Part shown: positions 36,596 to 46,259 of the stretch, in pieces | How positions within the stretch are numbered: position 1 is the stretch's first letter | Layout of the letters: the number at the start of each line of letters is the position of its first letter | Assembly: GCA_013373375.1 (NCBI GenBank) | Contig: JABXHY010000009.1 | Span: 62,001 to 126,000, forward strand | Length of the DNA stretch: 64,000 nt | From: Gammaproteobacteria bacterium | Lineage (GTDB): Bacteria; Pseudomonadota; Gammaproteobacteria; Enterobacterales; Kangiellaceae | Direction of reading: 5' to 3' | Translations under genes and position numbers: made by a program | The notes under the pieces: model-generated | The model's input: the letters and a program-made list of their open reading frames with translations, nothing else | Told to the model about the DNA's origin: nothing | The model's database searches: none

Positions 36596-37234
36596 CTAGT
36601 TTTCCTGTGTCGCTCGTCGAGACCATTTATCAGCGCCAGCTTTTCGACAAAAATCGTACTGGCCATTTAGCATTTTATTATCATCGGCTTTAAGTGATAT
36701 AAGCGCGGTACGACATTGTTGCTCATCTATCTTCTTATCTTTTATTACCGCTAAAGTGCCACCAACTGACGACTCTTCTGCTCGCCAAAACACAGCTTCG
36801 CCCAGAGGAGCACTGTCTAGCAATGATGCCAAAGTGAGTTGAAGTTCTTTAAAGTCCGAATCAGACAGTAGCGTCAGTGGCGTCTCCATAATTTGCCAAC
36901 GCTGTTCTGTTTTACATAAGTTCATTTGCCAAGGTTCTTTTTTTCCTTGTGACTTCAAATACAATCTCGCTCGCTTGCAGGTCACTTTTCCCATATTGTA
37001 GCTAAACAGCACCTTTAAATGCCCTTCTACTGTTTTGGACTCATTTGTCCACTTGAGAACTTTTCTATCACCTAAATCATCAAGCGAATTATTCACAGTT
37101 GTCTTTAAGCTTGTCATATCCGCTTCAGAAAGCTCATTGATAATTGAGTTTTTCAGAAAGCCCAATTTAAGCGCAAAAGCAGGTTGGATCAGCGACAAAC
37201 TCAAAAATATTGCTATAGCAGTCCGATTAATCAT
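36596..37234 (-). CDS. Secreted protein with two related surface-antigen-like repeats
   Basis: This 212-residue product has a clear signal peptide (AIFLSLSLIQPAFA). The mature part consists of two tandem, weakly related units (about residues 35-115 and 120-205). Each starts with a helix (LKTTVNNSLDDL / LQLTLASLLDSA), has a strand containing W (LKWTNES / VFWRAEE), and ends with two cysteines and a Trp (CK...WQI, CR...WSR). The pattern resembles the 17-kDa surface-antigen-like domains of proteobacterial outer-membrane lipoproteins, but I see no lipobox. Function unknown. It is monocistronic, with a 219-bp gap upstream. Confidence 0.6.
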   Translation of the reverse strand: MINRTAIAIFLSLSLIQPAFALKLGFLKNSIINELSEADMTSLKTTVNNSLDDLGDRKVLKWTNESKTVEGHLKVLFSYNMGKVTCKRARLYLKSQGKKEPWQMNLCKTEQRWQIMETPLTLLSDSDFKELQLTLASLLDSAPLGEAVFWRAEESSVGGTLAVIKDKKIDEQQCRTALISLKADDNKMLNGQYDFCRKAGADKWSRRATQEN

Positions 37235-37419
37235 AGGAGGCTCCAGATTATGCAGTCCGAATATTTAACGACAATTGTCGATAATAGAATTCTCATTATC
37301 AGCAAGTCAAATTGAATTGGAGGCAGACTTTAGTTGAGTCTCAATAATTCAACGCATTTATTTCGAATTGAGTTTTATACACAGCGATTTGAATCAACTG
37401 CGATTCATGGCAATAGATA

Positions 37420-37447
37420 AGTCTTGTATTAAGAGTCTTGTATTAAG
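37420..37447. repeat. Perfect 14-bp tandem duplication
   Basis: AGTCTTGTATTAAG occurs twice in a row (37420-37433 and 37434-37447), just past the end of the small UPF0270 gene. Two copies only, so it is most likely a recent slippage event rather than a functional site. Confidence 0.9.
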
Positions 37448-37453
37448 AATTTT

Positions 37454-37672
37454 CTAATAAGAATACTTTTTCGCGTCAACAATAGTCACTGTCTCGTTTG
37501 CTTCACTCCACTCGACTAAAGCTTCACCACGCTCGAGTTTTCTTTTCACCTCAGTAATCCAATCTTCCATTTGAGAGTTATCCATTTGATAGTCCTCTAG
37601 CTTTGATATAACGTATTCCTTGATAAGGTTATTGAGTGTTTCGCCTTCTATTTCTTGCCATGGAACTATCAT
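37454..37672 (-). CDS. yheU: UPF0270 family protein YheU
   Basis: This is a 72-residue protein that aligns along its whole length with E. coli YheU (about 72 aa). MIVPWQEIEGETLNNLI at the start, LERGEALVEWSEANETV in the middle and the DAKKY end are all conserved. The function is unknown. It stands alone between the surface-antigen-like gene and the large kinase gene. Confidence 0.9.
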   Translation of the reverse strand: MIVPWQEIEGETLNNLIKEYVISKLEDYQMDNSQMEDWITEVKRKLERGEALVEWSEANETVTIVDAKKYSY

Positions 37673-37755
37673 TTTATTACCAAATTTTCATTAATATGCT
37701 TGAATTTTAACAGTCGCCAAACAGCTTTAGTAGTCGTTTTTGAAACTGTTGATGT

Positions 37756-40700
37756 TTACAATTTTTTATTCCACTTCACCAGCATTTCGTTTAGGCGATC
37801 AATTGATAAAGGTTTCGATAAATAATCATTCATCCCTGCCGCTAAACAACGCTCTTTATCGCCTTTTAACGCATTAGCTGTTAAAGCAATAATGGGAATT
37901 TCTTTGTTGCTATCTCCGCAAGTTCCGTTTCGAATTTCAGCAGTAGCTTGATAACCATCCATTTGTGGCATTTGGCAATCCATTAAGACTAAATCTATTG
38001 TATTGCTTTTATTTTGCAAAATTGATAATGCCTCAAGACCATTATTCGCGATCTCACAGGAGAGATTTAATTTTGTAAGCATAGCTTTCGCTACTGTTTG
38101 ATTAACACGGTTATCTTCCACTAATAATACACTTAAGTTTAGTGACTTAAGATTTTCGGCGTCAGTGTGTGTTTTAGGTGATATGGAACAAACTATAGGC
38201 TCAAAGCATGATAGCAAACCCATTAATGTTACTGGCTTGAACAAGGTAAGATCATGAACATTAGGAAAGGATTGCGTTAAGCTTTTTAAAGATTTATGAC
38301 TGGAAACAGATTTAATTAAAATAATCTGCGCAATATGAGTGTTGGATAGTGCCTTCTCCAAATCACTATCGTTGTGATAACAATCTTCGCTTATAATAAG
38401 TCTAGATGGCACTACTATACTTTCGCATTCATCTAATTTTTTAATTCTGTTGAAACTCACATTAAACTGATTCAACTGCTGAATTACTTGCTCGCCGTTT
38501 AGATCGTCTTTAACCATAACATAAGTCGATAATAGGTCCTTTTTTACGGTATTCTTGACCAATTCATTCATTGGCTGGCTAACATTGTTCAATTTAACTC
38601 TAATCGAAAACTCACTGCCTTCTTCTAGATTACTGTAAACAGATATTTCACCTCCCATTAATTCACAAAGACGTTTTACAATGGCTAATCCCAGTCCGGT
38701 TCCACCAAACTTTCGAGTTGTCGACGAGTCAGCTTGAGTAAAGTCTAAAAATAATCGTTGCTGTTGCTCTTGGGAAATTCCAATTCCTGTATCTTTTACT
38801 CGGCACTCCAAATAAAACCCTTGGTCGTTTTGCATTATATTACAAGTTAACTTTACAACACCTTTTTCTGTAAACTTTAATGCATTGCTTAACAGGTTAT
38901 TGAGAATTTGCCGCAATCTACCAGGATCGCAAGAAACCTGCTGAAAACCAATTTCTGAAATATCAACTAATAGTTCAATATTTTTTTCTTCTGCTTTTAT
39001 CTCAAAGTTCTCGACAACCGATTGAACAAATGCAAGTAAATCAAACTCAATGTACTCAATATCTAGTTTACCAGCCTCAATTTTTGAAAAGTCCAGTATG
39101 TCATTAATTACAGATAAAAGAGACTCTCCAGCGGAATAAGCCAATTCAACTTGATGCTTTGCGGTATGTTCAAGTTCTTGTTGCTTTAACAAACTGAGCA
39201 TTCCCAATACACCATTGATTGGAGTCCTGATTTCATGACTCATGCTGGCAAGAAAATCGCTTTTGATTTTTGTTGCGTTCTCAGCTTCTTCTTTTGCCTT
39301 TCTTAAATTTAACTCTATGATGTGCCTTTGTTGATTGGAATGAACATTATTCAATAATGCTTTTACAGACAAAAGAAAACTAATTTCATTTTGAGACCAT
39401 TCATGACGAGACAAATGTATCGCTGCTATTGCACCAATTACTTTTTTCCCACTCAAAATAGCAGCGCATAACATAGCACCAGATTCAAAGTCATCTAAAT
39501 TAGCAGATAAAAACAGTTGCGTTTCTGACTGCTCATTTACATCGTGAGCTGCTATATAAGAGGTTTGATTTATTGAATCGAAAAAATATTGATAATCCTC
39601 TATTAATAAATTTTTACTCGGCAAAAAACGATGTCGATCACCATCAAAAATACAGACATCCTCTAAGCAGGAGTCATGCTCATCTAACTTCCATATAATA
39701 ACGTATTGTGCATCAAGGGCATCGCTTACCGATTGAGAAATTTGTTTGCAGGCACTTGCAAAGTTTCCTGTAATAACATCATGATTGACTGTCATCTCCG
39801 CAAGCAAGCGATTATGTTTCGAGATTCGCTGAATTTGTATTTCAGCCTCTTTTCTTTCATTAATATCTTGAAACGAGCCAAAGAGTCTTACACATTTTCC
39901 GTCTCTAAACTCAGCATCGCCTTGCGCGCTTATCCACGTTTCATTGCCTTTAGCTGTAATGATTTGCAGTTCAACTTCATATGACTGCCCAGTTTGCATG
40001 CATCTTTCGACGACTTGCGTTATCGTGTCTCGACTTTTTCCGGTTTTATAAAACTCTATAGCTGTGTTTAAATCGGGCCGATAGTCGAGAGGAACTTCAT
40101 GAATCTGCTTTGTCGTTTTTGACCAATAGAGTTCATTACTTTCTAAATCTAATTCCCAGGCGCCGACCCGAGCCAAATCACTCATACTCTCAAGAGTCTT
40201 CTGTTGCTTTTCAAGTAACGCTACATTGTTTTTTTGCTGTGTAATATCAATATGGGTGCCTATCATTCTTTTGGGGGACCCATCAAGGTTCCACTCTATT
40301 ACTCTACCGCTATCTAGCACCCATACCCATGAGCCGCTTTTATGTCTCATTCTCGCTTCAAATACATACTGAGGAATTTCTTTACACCAACACTGTTCCA
40401 ACAATCTATCTGACTCAGCCAGATCATCTGGATGAGCAAACTTCATCCACGTTTCAATTGAAACAGGATGTAACTCCTCCAGTGTATATCCTATAATTTC
40501 TGCCCAACGTTCGTTAAAAACAACTTCCCCTGTCGGTATGTTCCAATCCCAAATACCTACTGCAGTATTTTCAATAACAAGTTCTAGTTGACGAGCATTT
40601 TCTTTTAATATGTACTCATAAGCTTTTCGTGAAGATAAGTCTTCAATAATTGACCAAATATAGGACTTGCCATCTTGAGAGCGAAATAAAACCTCACGCG

Positions 40701-41889
40701 ACGATACGGGATAAGTCGAGCCATCTTTTCGAATAATTTCTTTCTCATAAGGTCCGTACTGCCCCTCTCTTGTCAATACGTCAAATATTTCGTAATCAGT
40801 TTCATGATATTTTTTTGGAATTATTTTATCGTGATTTAAACTCAAGAACTCTTCTTCAGTAAAACCAGTCGGCTTTAACAAAGCGTGGTTAACTGAGATG
40901 TACTTGCCGGTCTCGAAATCCCTCAATGCTATTCCCACGGGAGAGAGACTGAATAATGCGGTTAATCGCTTTTCGGATGCACGGTTTTTTCGGTAAAGCT
41001 GAAGTAAAAAGAAACTTACGATAATTAGCGTTATAGCAATAACTATCAAAGCTCCGCGAAATAGCCATATGTCTTGCTCGTTTAGTGCCCATTTGTTTTT
41101 GGGTACTAAATACAGCTCCCAAGTGACTTCAGGTAGCCTCACATGATAGGAGACTGGGTTAGATTCAAGAATACTTGAATCTCCATAAAAGAAATTTTGT
41201 GAATTAATGTATCGCGGTTGATTGATTCGCTCGTTACTGTATTTTGCGATTGCTATTTCGTAGGTTTTACTTAACTCCACCAATCCGCTACTTTCATAGA
41301 CCGCTTGCATATCAATAACAACGGATAATAATCCCCAGAATTGTTTAACGTCGTTATCTTCGAACTGGTAAATAGGAATCCGTCCGATTAATCCAACCCC
41401 GCCCTGCACTAAGTCAATAGGACCGGCCAACACTATTTTTCCAGTGTCTCTGGCCAGAACGGCATCTTCCTTTTTTGTAGAAGAATTTAAATAATTTAAT
41501 CCGACCGCTTTTTCGTTCCCTGTTAGTGGATAGATATAGCTCAGTACCATGTCGGGGGCCGCGCCCAAATTAATAATTTCTTTTGAATCATTAATAAGTG
41601 GACGAGCAAGCTTCTCGAATTTCTCTTGTGAAAGATTAGGCTCAACTGATAATGCGCTTGCTAGTCCTCTTACTAATTGAATATTGGCGGTTAACCTACC
41701 TTCCAGTTGTGCTCGGTAAGTTCCTAGCTCCGCTGTCACTTCTGCCCGCTTTTGTTGCTGAAAACGATCGAGATTAATTTGGTCTACGACAAAAGCGACC
41801 ACCAATATAAACATGATGATAAATGTCATCACAATGGCAGTAATGAAACGAAATGATGAGTGTTTTAGCACGTTTAAAGGCATGTCCAA
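37756..41889 (-). CDS. Hybrid sensor histidine kinase: CHASE, three PAS, GAF, HisKA, HATPase, receiver
   Basis: This 1377-residue kinase has a membrane span (about residues 13-35), a periplasmic CHASE domain (about 60-250; LVRGLASALSVEP...) and a second span near 283-303. Cytoplasmic modules follow: PAS (about 315), PAS (about 435; VGIWDWNIPTG), PAS (about 560; VGAWELDLESN) and GAF (about 690-850). The dimerisation helix has the phosphoacceptor His in FLASMSHEIRTP. The ATPase domain has FGGTGLGLAIVKRL. A degenerate, receiver-like stretch lies near 1130-1250. A true receiver with LLVEDN and LMDCQMPQMDG is at the C-terminus. CHASE domains sense small extracellular ligands such as cytokinins or peptides; the ligand here is unknown. 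No response-regulator gene is adjacent. Confidence 0.92.
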   Translation of the reverse strand: MDMPLNVLKHSSFRFITAIVMTFIIMFILVVAFVVDQINLDRFQQQKRAEVTAELGTYRAQLEGRLTANIQLVRGLASALSVEPNLSQEKFEKLARPLINDSKEIINLGAAPDMVLSYIYPLTGNEKAVGLNYLNSSTKKEDAVLARDTGKIVLAGPIDLVQGGVGLIGRIPIYQFEDNDVKQFWGLLSVVIDMQAVYESSGLVELSKTYEIAIAKYSNERINQPRYINSQNFFYGDSSILESNPVSYHVRLPEVTWELYLVPKNKWALNEQDIWLFRGALIVIAITLIIVSFFLLQLYRKNRASEKRLTALFSLSPVGIALRDFETGKYISVNHALLKPTGFTEEEFLSLNHDKIIPKKYHETDYEIFDVLTREGQYGPYEKEIIRKDGSTYPVSSREVLFRSQDGKSYIWSIIEDLSSRKAYEYILKENARQLELVIENTAVGIWDWNIPTGEVVFNERWAEIIGYTLEELHPVSIETWMKFAHPDDLAESDRLLEQCWCKEIPQYVFEARMRHKSGSWVWVLDSGRVIEWNLDGSPKRMIGTHIDITQQKNNVALLEKQQKTLESMSDLARVGAWELDLESNELYWSKTTKQIHEVPLDYRPDLNTAIEFYKTGKSRDTITQVVERCMQTGQSYEVELQIITAKGNETWISAQGDAEFRDGKCVRLFGSFQDINERKEAEIQIQRISKHNRLLAEMTVNHDVITGNFASACKQISQSVSDALDAQYVIIWKLDEHDSCLEDVCIFDGDRHRFLPSKNLLIEDYQYFFDSINQTSYIAAHDVNEQSETQLFLSANLDDFESGAMLCAAILSGKKVIGAIAAIHLSRHEWSQNEISFLLSVKALLNNVHSNQQRHIIELNLRKAKEEAENATKIKSDFLASMSHEIRTPINGVLGMLSLLKQQELEHTAKHQVELAYSAGESLLSVINDILDFSKIEAGKLDIEYIEFDLLAFVQSVVENFEIKAEEKNIELLVDISEIGFQQVSCDPGRLRQILNNLLSNALKFTEKGVVKLTCNIMQNDQGFYLECRVKDTGIGISQEQQQRLFLDFTQADSSTTRKFGGTGLGLAIVKRLCELMGGEISVYSNLEEGSEFSIRVKLNNVSQPMNELVKNTVKKDLLSTYVMVKDDLNGEQVIQQLNQFNVSFNRIKKLDECESIVVPSRLIISEDCYHNDSDLEKALSNTHIAQIILIKSVSSHKSLKSLTQSFPNVHDLTLFKPVTLMGLLSCFEPIVCSISPKTHTDAENLKSLNLSVLLVEDNRVNQTVAKAMLTKLNLSCEIANNGLEALSILQNKSNTIDLVLMDCQMPQMDGYQATAEIRNGTCGDSNKEIPIIALTANALKGDKERCLAAGMNDYLSKPLSIDRLNEMLVKWNKKL

Positions 41890-42060
41890 CTTTGGGTTAA
41901 AATCACTAATAAAGGATAGAACAGATTGCAGGTATAGCCAGTGAGCAGTGTAATTGCAAAGCCGTCATCAAAACTTGGTTACAATTCGAGCTCGTGGAGT
42001 CATCTTATTATTGATATGCTGTTCAGTTAATAGCTATATACCTAATTTGAGAACTGCTTC

Positions 42061-43347
42061 ATGTCACCACTGTTACTTGCGGTAACCTCTATAACAAAGC
42101 ACAGTCGACGCTCTAGCAGCTGGCTTTCACTTTATTTAATAGTCGGCCTAGCGGTTTTTATTGTCTGTGGAACAACGGCAATTCATTATCAACCGAGTAT
42201 AAAACAAGCATTCTTAGACTATTTGTTTCCTCAATCATGGCAAAGTGTCTCTGAGTATTTATTTGAGTTTTTCTTCGAAACACAGGCAAAACAAGTATTA
42301 GCTAATTTAATAATTAGTGGATCCTTGGTCATTGCCTCTATTTTTCTGTTTCCGATTAAAGAGCGCTATTCAGCCAGGTTTGAGAAAGATCAAAAATATC
42401 CGATAGGTAAACCTGAAGAGTTCAGCCTTTGGATGCAAGGATGGGAAGAGACTCGTCTATTTCTATTTTATTTAACAGCACAAATGGTTATTTTGTGGAT
42501 AGGGTATTATCCATATCAGTGGGCAAATATCACGTCCATTGTGTTGAGTTACTTTTTCCTATTTTATACCTTTTCTCTTGATATTATTTCTCCAACCTTA
42601 CAAAGGCATAGGTTCAAGTACTCGCTTATAAACAAGTTGCTATGGCGTTCATTGCCACTGACATTATTGTTTGGTTTAATTTACAGCTTACCCGCTTTGC
42701 TACTCAGTGAGTGGTTGCTAAATATCCCTGATTTAAATTTTACCGAAGTGAGCTTTATTTTATTTTTAGTTAACTTAATTTTTATCGCATTATCAATTCC
42801 AGCAGGAACGGTATTGGCGTTTTATTTAGAATCGCTTAGTTACCGGACAAAACCAGTTAGTCAATTTACAAAAGCTTTAGGGTATTCACTTGCTGCAATA
42901 TTGTTTATTTCTGGAATGGTTTTACACGGAAGACTATTGCAGTCACTGCATCATAAAAGCCAGGTGTTGAAGGCTGAATACGATATCGACTGGTCATCAT
43001 TTAGCGCCGAACTCAACTCTTTCGAAAATTTATTAGACGGTCAGTCACTAGCAAAATTTTCATTCGCGATTGATATTCACAATCCTACCGGTTACGACTT
43101 AATTTTTGAAAACAGTAAGCTAGTTATGGAGCATAACCACAAAGTGATTAGCCAAACGGATATAAAAGGTTTTGAGGTTTTAGCCGGAGAAACAAGGCAG
43201 GTTGTGATGCGACTTGATACTGTTTCTGAATTCAAGTCGCTCACTCAGTTGAATGACTGGAGCGCACTAACAAAAGATTGGCGCATTGAAATGCGCATTG
43301 AACTCTTCCCAGACATGCCATTTATTATTCGAATTATGGGAGAATAA
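42061..43347 (+). CDS. Multi-spanning membrane protein of unknown function with a C-terminal LEA/WHy-like region
   Basis: The 428-residue protein has five to seven hydrophobic segments between residues about 25 and 290 (examples: LYLIVGLAVFIVCG, LIISGSLVIASIFLFP, LLWRSLPLTLLFGLIYSL). The last 130 residues are soluble. That tail includes KFSFAIDIHNPTGYDLIFENSKLV and FEVLAGETRQVVMRLD, the pattern of LEA14/WHy-type domains, which have beta strands with an N-P turn. I do not recognise the membrane part. It converges on feoB with only five bases between the two stops and is divergent from the hybrid kinase, with which it may share a promoter region. Confidence 0.6.
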   Translation: MSPLLLAVTSITKHSRRSSSWLSLYLIVGLAVFIVCGTTAIHYQPSIKQAFLDYLFPQSWQSVSEYLFEFFFETQAKQVLANLIISGSLVIASIFLFPIKERYSARFEKDQKYPIGKPEEFSLWMQGWEETRLFLFYLTAQMVILWIGYYPYQWANITSIVLSYFFLFYTFSLDIISPTLQRHRFKYSLINKLLWRSLPLTLLFGLIYSLPALLLSEWLLNIPDLNFTEVSFILFLVNLIFIALSIPAGTVLAFYLESLSYRTKPVSQFTKALGYSLAAILFISGMVLHGRLLQSLHHKSQVLKAEYDIDWSSFSAELNSFENLLDGQSLAKFSFAIDIHNPTGYDLIFENSKLVMEHNHKVISQTDIKGFEVLAGETRQVVMRLDTVSEFKSLTQLNDWSALTKDWRIEMRIELFPDMPFIIRIMGE

Positions 43348-43352
43348 TTCAG

Positions 43353-45482
43353 CTAACTTAAATTCACCAAATAGACATCTTGGTCGTTCATGCGACGGCC
43401 AATTCGTTTTAATAATAAAACAAATAACACCCAGCCGAACGACATAGCACCAATCCACACGCTTGAGAAAACAGGATGCGAACTGAAGTTTGCGACTTGA
43501 TAAATCACCGTCGACAAGGAATACGCTAAATAACTCGTCCAGCCGATGACAGTCCACATCCATAAAGCACCGGCTTCACGCTTAATAGCACCCAATACCG
43601 CCACACATGGCGTGTACAACAAAATAAGAACAAGATAAGCAAAGGCTCCTAATTGTCCATTAAATAAACTGGCCATTTGGGTGAGAGTTTCCGTTTGAAC
43701 CTCTTGTTCTTGCGCAACTGTTTCTGCATCAGCAACACTCGAAATGCCTAATGGATCACCCAGTGCGCCTAGCATATCGACAAAATTATTCGGAATACTC
43801 ACCACCGCTTCTTTTGTTGAATCCCACAACGCTAATTCAGTTTGTTCTCCTTCGGCTTCTTGATACAAAGCGTCTAATGTGCCAACAATTGCCTCTTTCG
43901 CAAACAGACCAGTAAAGATCCCAACCGTTGCGGGCCAATTATCTTTTTCAATGCCTAAAGGCTCAAATGCTGGCGTAATGGTTTGTCCAATTTTACTCAA
44001 TACCGATGACTTGGTATTTTCATTACCAAAAGAACCGTCAGTTCCAATAGAATTTAAGAAACTTAATAACACCACTACCGCAACAATCGTTTTTCCGGCA
44101 CGTGTTAAAAAGTTTTTAAGTCGATGCCAACTGGTAAGAAATATATTGCGCCAAACAGGTAAGTGATAGGCAGGCATTTCGATAAACGACGGTGCAGCTT
44201 TTGCAGCGAATACTTGTTTACGGAACAACCAACCTGAAAATACTGCGACAATAATTCCGAGCAAATACAATCCGAATACTATATTGCCGCCGTTAGTTGG
44301 GAAAAAAGCCGCAGCAAATAGTGCATATACAGTTAATCGCGCACCGCAGGACATAAACGGCGCCATGACAATAGTGAGTAAACGATCCGATTCTCGATTC
44401 ATTGTTCGGGCCGCCATTACCGCAGGCACATTACAACCAAAGCCCACTATTAATGGAACAAACGCATTACCCGGTAAGCCAATTTTAGCCATTAGTCTAT
44501 CAATGACAAAAGCTGCACGAGACAGGTAACCACTGTCTTCAAGAACGGATAAGCAAAGGTAAAGAATGCCAATCACGGGAATAAACGTTGCGACCAACTG
44601 AATCCCGCCGCCAACACCATCGGCTAAAATAACTTGCAACCATTCTGGTGAGCCGACCGAAGACAATAATTGGCGTGTACCATCCACTAAAAAAGCGCCA
44701 AACAAAATATCAAAAAAATCGATGAACACCGCGCCAAAATTAACCGCAATGGTGAACATCATGTACATCATAAATAAAAATATCGGCACGCCCAGCCACT
44801 TATTCAGAACTAGACGGTCGAGTTTTTCGGTTCGATCCGATCGGCCAGGGACCATACGAACAGCACCACTAGTCAACTCTTTTACCATTTGATAACGCTG
44901 AGTACTACGGCCGATAAGGTGGTCTTCTTCACCACCAAAACTGCAGGTTGCTTCTGCTTCTTGTCGAGACTTTTGCTCATCGGTGACCGCTTGATTGAAT
45001 TGGCTAAGCTCATGCTTGAGCAGGTCGATGCCTTCGCCAGTCGAGCCAACCATCGCCAGTACTGGAACTTTGAGTCTCTCTGCCAGAACCGCTAAATCGA
45101 TTTCGACCCCTTTGTCACGAGCTACATCACTCATGTTTAAAGCGACAACCATCGGAGTATTTAATTCTTTTAGCTGTGACGTTAAAACCAGGTTTCGATT
45201 CAGGTTAGCGGCGTCCACAATATTGATGATGACATCCGCTTGACGGGTCAATAGATATTGAGCTGCTATTTGCTCATCTTTACCAGGATCAATTTGATCC
45301 AGATTATAGAGCCCAGGCAAATCAATTATTTCGAGTGTTTGACCATCACTTAACTTTATAGCTCCGGATTTCTTTTCAACAGTAACACCAGGCCAGTTAC
45401 CAACTTTTTGCCGTGCACCAGTTAATCGATTGAAAATTGTAGTTTTACCGCAATTGGGGTTTCCCACCAGAGCAATATTCAT
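43353..45482 (-). CDS. feoB: Ferrous iron transporter FeoB
   Basis: This 709-residue protein moves Fe2+ across the inner membrane. The N-terminal GTPase domain has GNPNCGKTT (G1, residues 7-15), DLPGLYNL (G3) and NMSD (G4). A helical domain and the membrane channel follow. The channel holds the conserved FGCNVPAVMA and SCGARL segments that bind or shape the iron path. Length is a little below E. coli FeoB (773 aa). It is encoded 27 bp downstream of feoA; no feoC was seen, since the plus-strand gene begins its stop five bases away. Confidence 0.96.
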   Translation of the reverse strand: MNIALVGNPNCGKTTIFNRLTGARQKVGNWPGVTVEKKSGAIKLSDGQTLEIIDLPGLYNLDQIDPGKDEQIAAQYLLTRQADVIINIVDAANLNRNLVLTSQLKELNTPMVVALNMSDVARDKGVEIDLAVLAERLKVPVLAMVGSTGEGIDLLKHELSQFNQAVTDEQKSRQEAEATCSFGGEEDHLIGRSTQRYQMVKELTSGAVRMVPGRSDRTEKLDRLVLNKWLGVPIFLFMMYMMFTIAVNFGAVFIDFFDILFGAFLVDGTRQLLSSVGSPEWLQVILADGVGGGIQLVATFIPVIGILYLCLSVLEDSGYLSRAAFVIDRLMAKIGLPGNAFVPLIVGFGCNVPAVMAARTMNRESDRLLTIVMAPFMSCGARLTVYALFAAAFFPTNGGNIVFGLYLLGIIVAVFSGWLFRKQVFAAKAAPSFIEMPAYHLPVWRNIFLTSWHRLKNFLTRAGKTIVAVVVLLSFLNSIGTDGSFGNENTKSSVLSKIGQTITPAFEPLGIEKDNWPATVGIFTGLFAKEAIVGTLDALYQEAEGEQTELALWDSTKEAVVSIPNNFVDMLGALGDPLGISSVADAETVAQEQEVQTETLTQMASLFNGQLGAFAYLVLILLYTPCVAVLGAIKREAGALWMWTVIGWTSYLAYSLSTVIYQVANFSSHPVFSSVWIGAMSFGWVLFVLLLKRIGRRMNDQDVYLVNLS

Positions 45483-45509
45483 GTGTTGTGCTGCCTGTTG
45501 TCGTGGCGA

Positions 45510-45737
45510 CTAGTTAGAGACAATATTGATAAGCTGCGAGTCTGCTTTGCGAATGCTGATATAGGTAGTGCCGGCCTTAACCTGCATGGGATCACCAAGA
45601 GGTGCTTTTCGAAGAACTTCAAGTTCTTCGCCCGGAATGATGCCTAACGCCATAATGCGGCTAATAAGCGACGGGTCGCCATTGGAGAGGCTGTCCACAA
45701 CTCCTTTTTGGCCTGGCTTTAAATCTTTCAGAGTCAT
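45510..45737 (-). CDS. feoA: Ferrous iron transport protein FeoA
   Basis: This 75-residue SH3-like protein (TLKDLKPGQKGVV at the start, IMALGIIPGEELEVL in the middle) partners FeoB in ferrous iron uptake. It is the first gene of a two-gene feoAB operon. A Fur-like site lies about 20-36 bp upstream of its start, and no other gene intervenes. Confidence 0.94.
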   Translation of the reverse strand: MTLKDLKPGQKGVVDSLSNGDPSLISRIMALGIIPGEELEVLRKAPLGDPMQVKAGTTYISIRKADSQLINIVSN

Positions 45738-45755
45738 TCTTGATTCGAAACCTAA

Positions 45756-45773
45756 ATAAGAATAGTTCTCAAT
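45756..45773 (-). promoter_or_regulatory. Fur-like binding site ahead of feoAB
   Basis: On the minus strand ATTGAGAACTATTCTTAT is an imperfect inverted repeat that agrees by eye with about 12 of 17 positions of the Fur consensus, with further GAGAAT-like hexamers just upstream (to about 45790). It lies 19-36 bases before the feoA start, the expected place for iron repression. Confidence 0.55.
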
Positions 45774-45923
45774 TTTATCTTAATTCTCAAGAAATGCAAT
45801 GAATTTCAGAAGTGGCAGCATAATCTTTTAGTTGTGTGAAAAAGTCTTTTCGAAGCTGCGAAAGCATCATACTTAACAAAAATGCGACAGACGCATGCGT
45901 GTGCCAACTTAGGTATAGTTGCT

Positions 45924-46259
45924 CTATTGGAATAAGTCGCCATCGACCCAAGCAGAAAGATCTGACTGCTCGGTATCCATGAGTTCGAAACCACACTCAT
46001 ACTCAACCCCAGAACGCTTACACCAACGAAGTTCGGCGAACAATAACAATAACTGACCTTGATCATTCTCGATACAAAGTTGCGCAACAAACCCGATGGG
46101 CAACTCTTGCTCCAGCGATACCCTTAATCCAGTTTTTGAAATATCCAGAGTAATACAGTGCAGACGATGCGTTACTCCATCGTCATCACTGAACATTAGC
46201 TCCATATTCACTTTACGTTTTGCAGAGAAGCGCTGACTTTCTCGACGCTCTTCGTTCAT
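45924..46259 (-). CDS. PilZ domain protein (probable c-di-GMP receptor)
   Basis: This is a 111-residue single-domain PilZ protein. The RRESQRFSAKRKV start contains the RxxxR-type c-di-GMP-binding motif, and DISKTGLRV matches the DxSxxG second motif. Both are needed for nucleotide binding, so binding is likely. It overlaps the upstream DUF1631-like gene by four bases, so the two are translated together. The location is cytoplasmic. The target output (motility, adhesion, polysaccharide) cannot be read from the sequence. Confidence 0.88.
   Translation of the reverse strand: MNEERRESQRFSAKRKVNMELMFSDDDGVTHRLHCITLDISKTGLRVSLEQELPIGFVAQLCIENDQGQLLLLFAELRWCKRSGVEYECGFELMDTEQSDLSAWVDGDLFQ

Noticed and set aside
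43264-43352. Small gene between the membrane-protein gene and feoB (a feoC candidate)
   Set aside because: The two converging genes are only five bases apart and no separate open frame is supported, so no feoC is present here.
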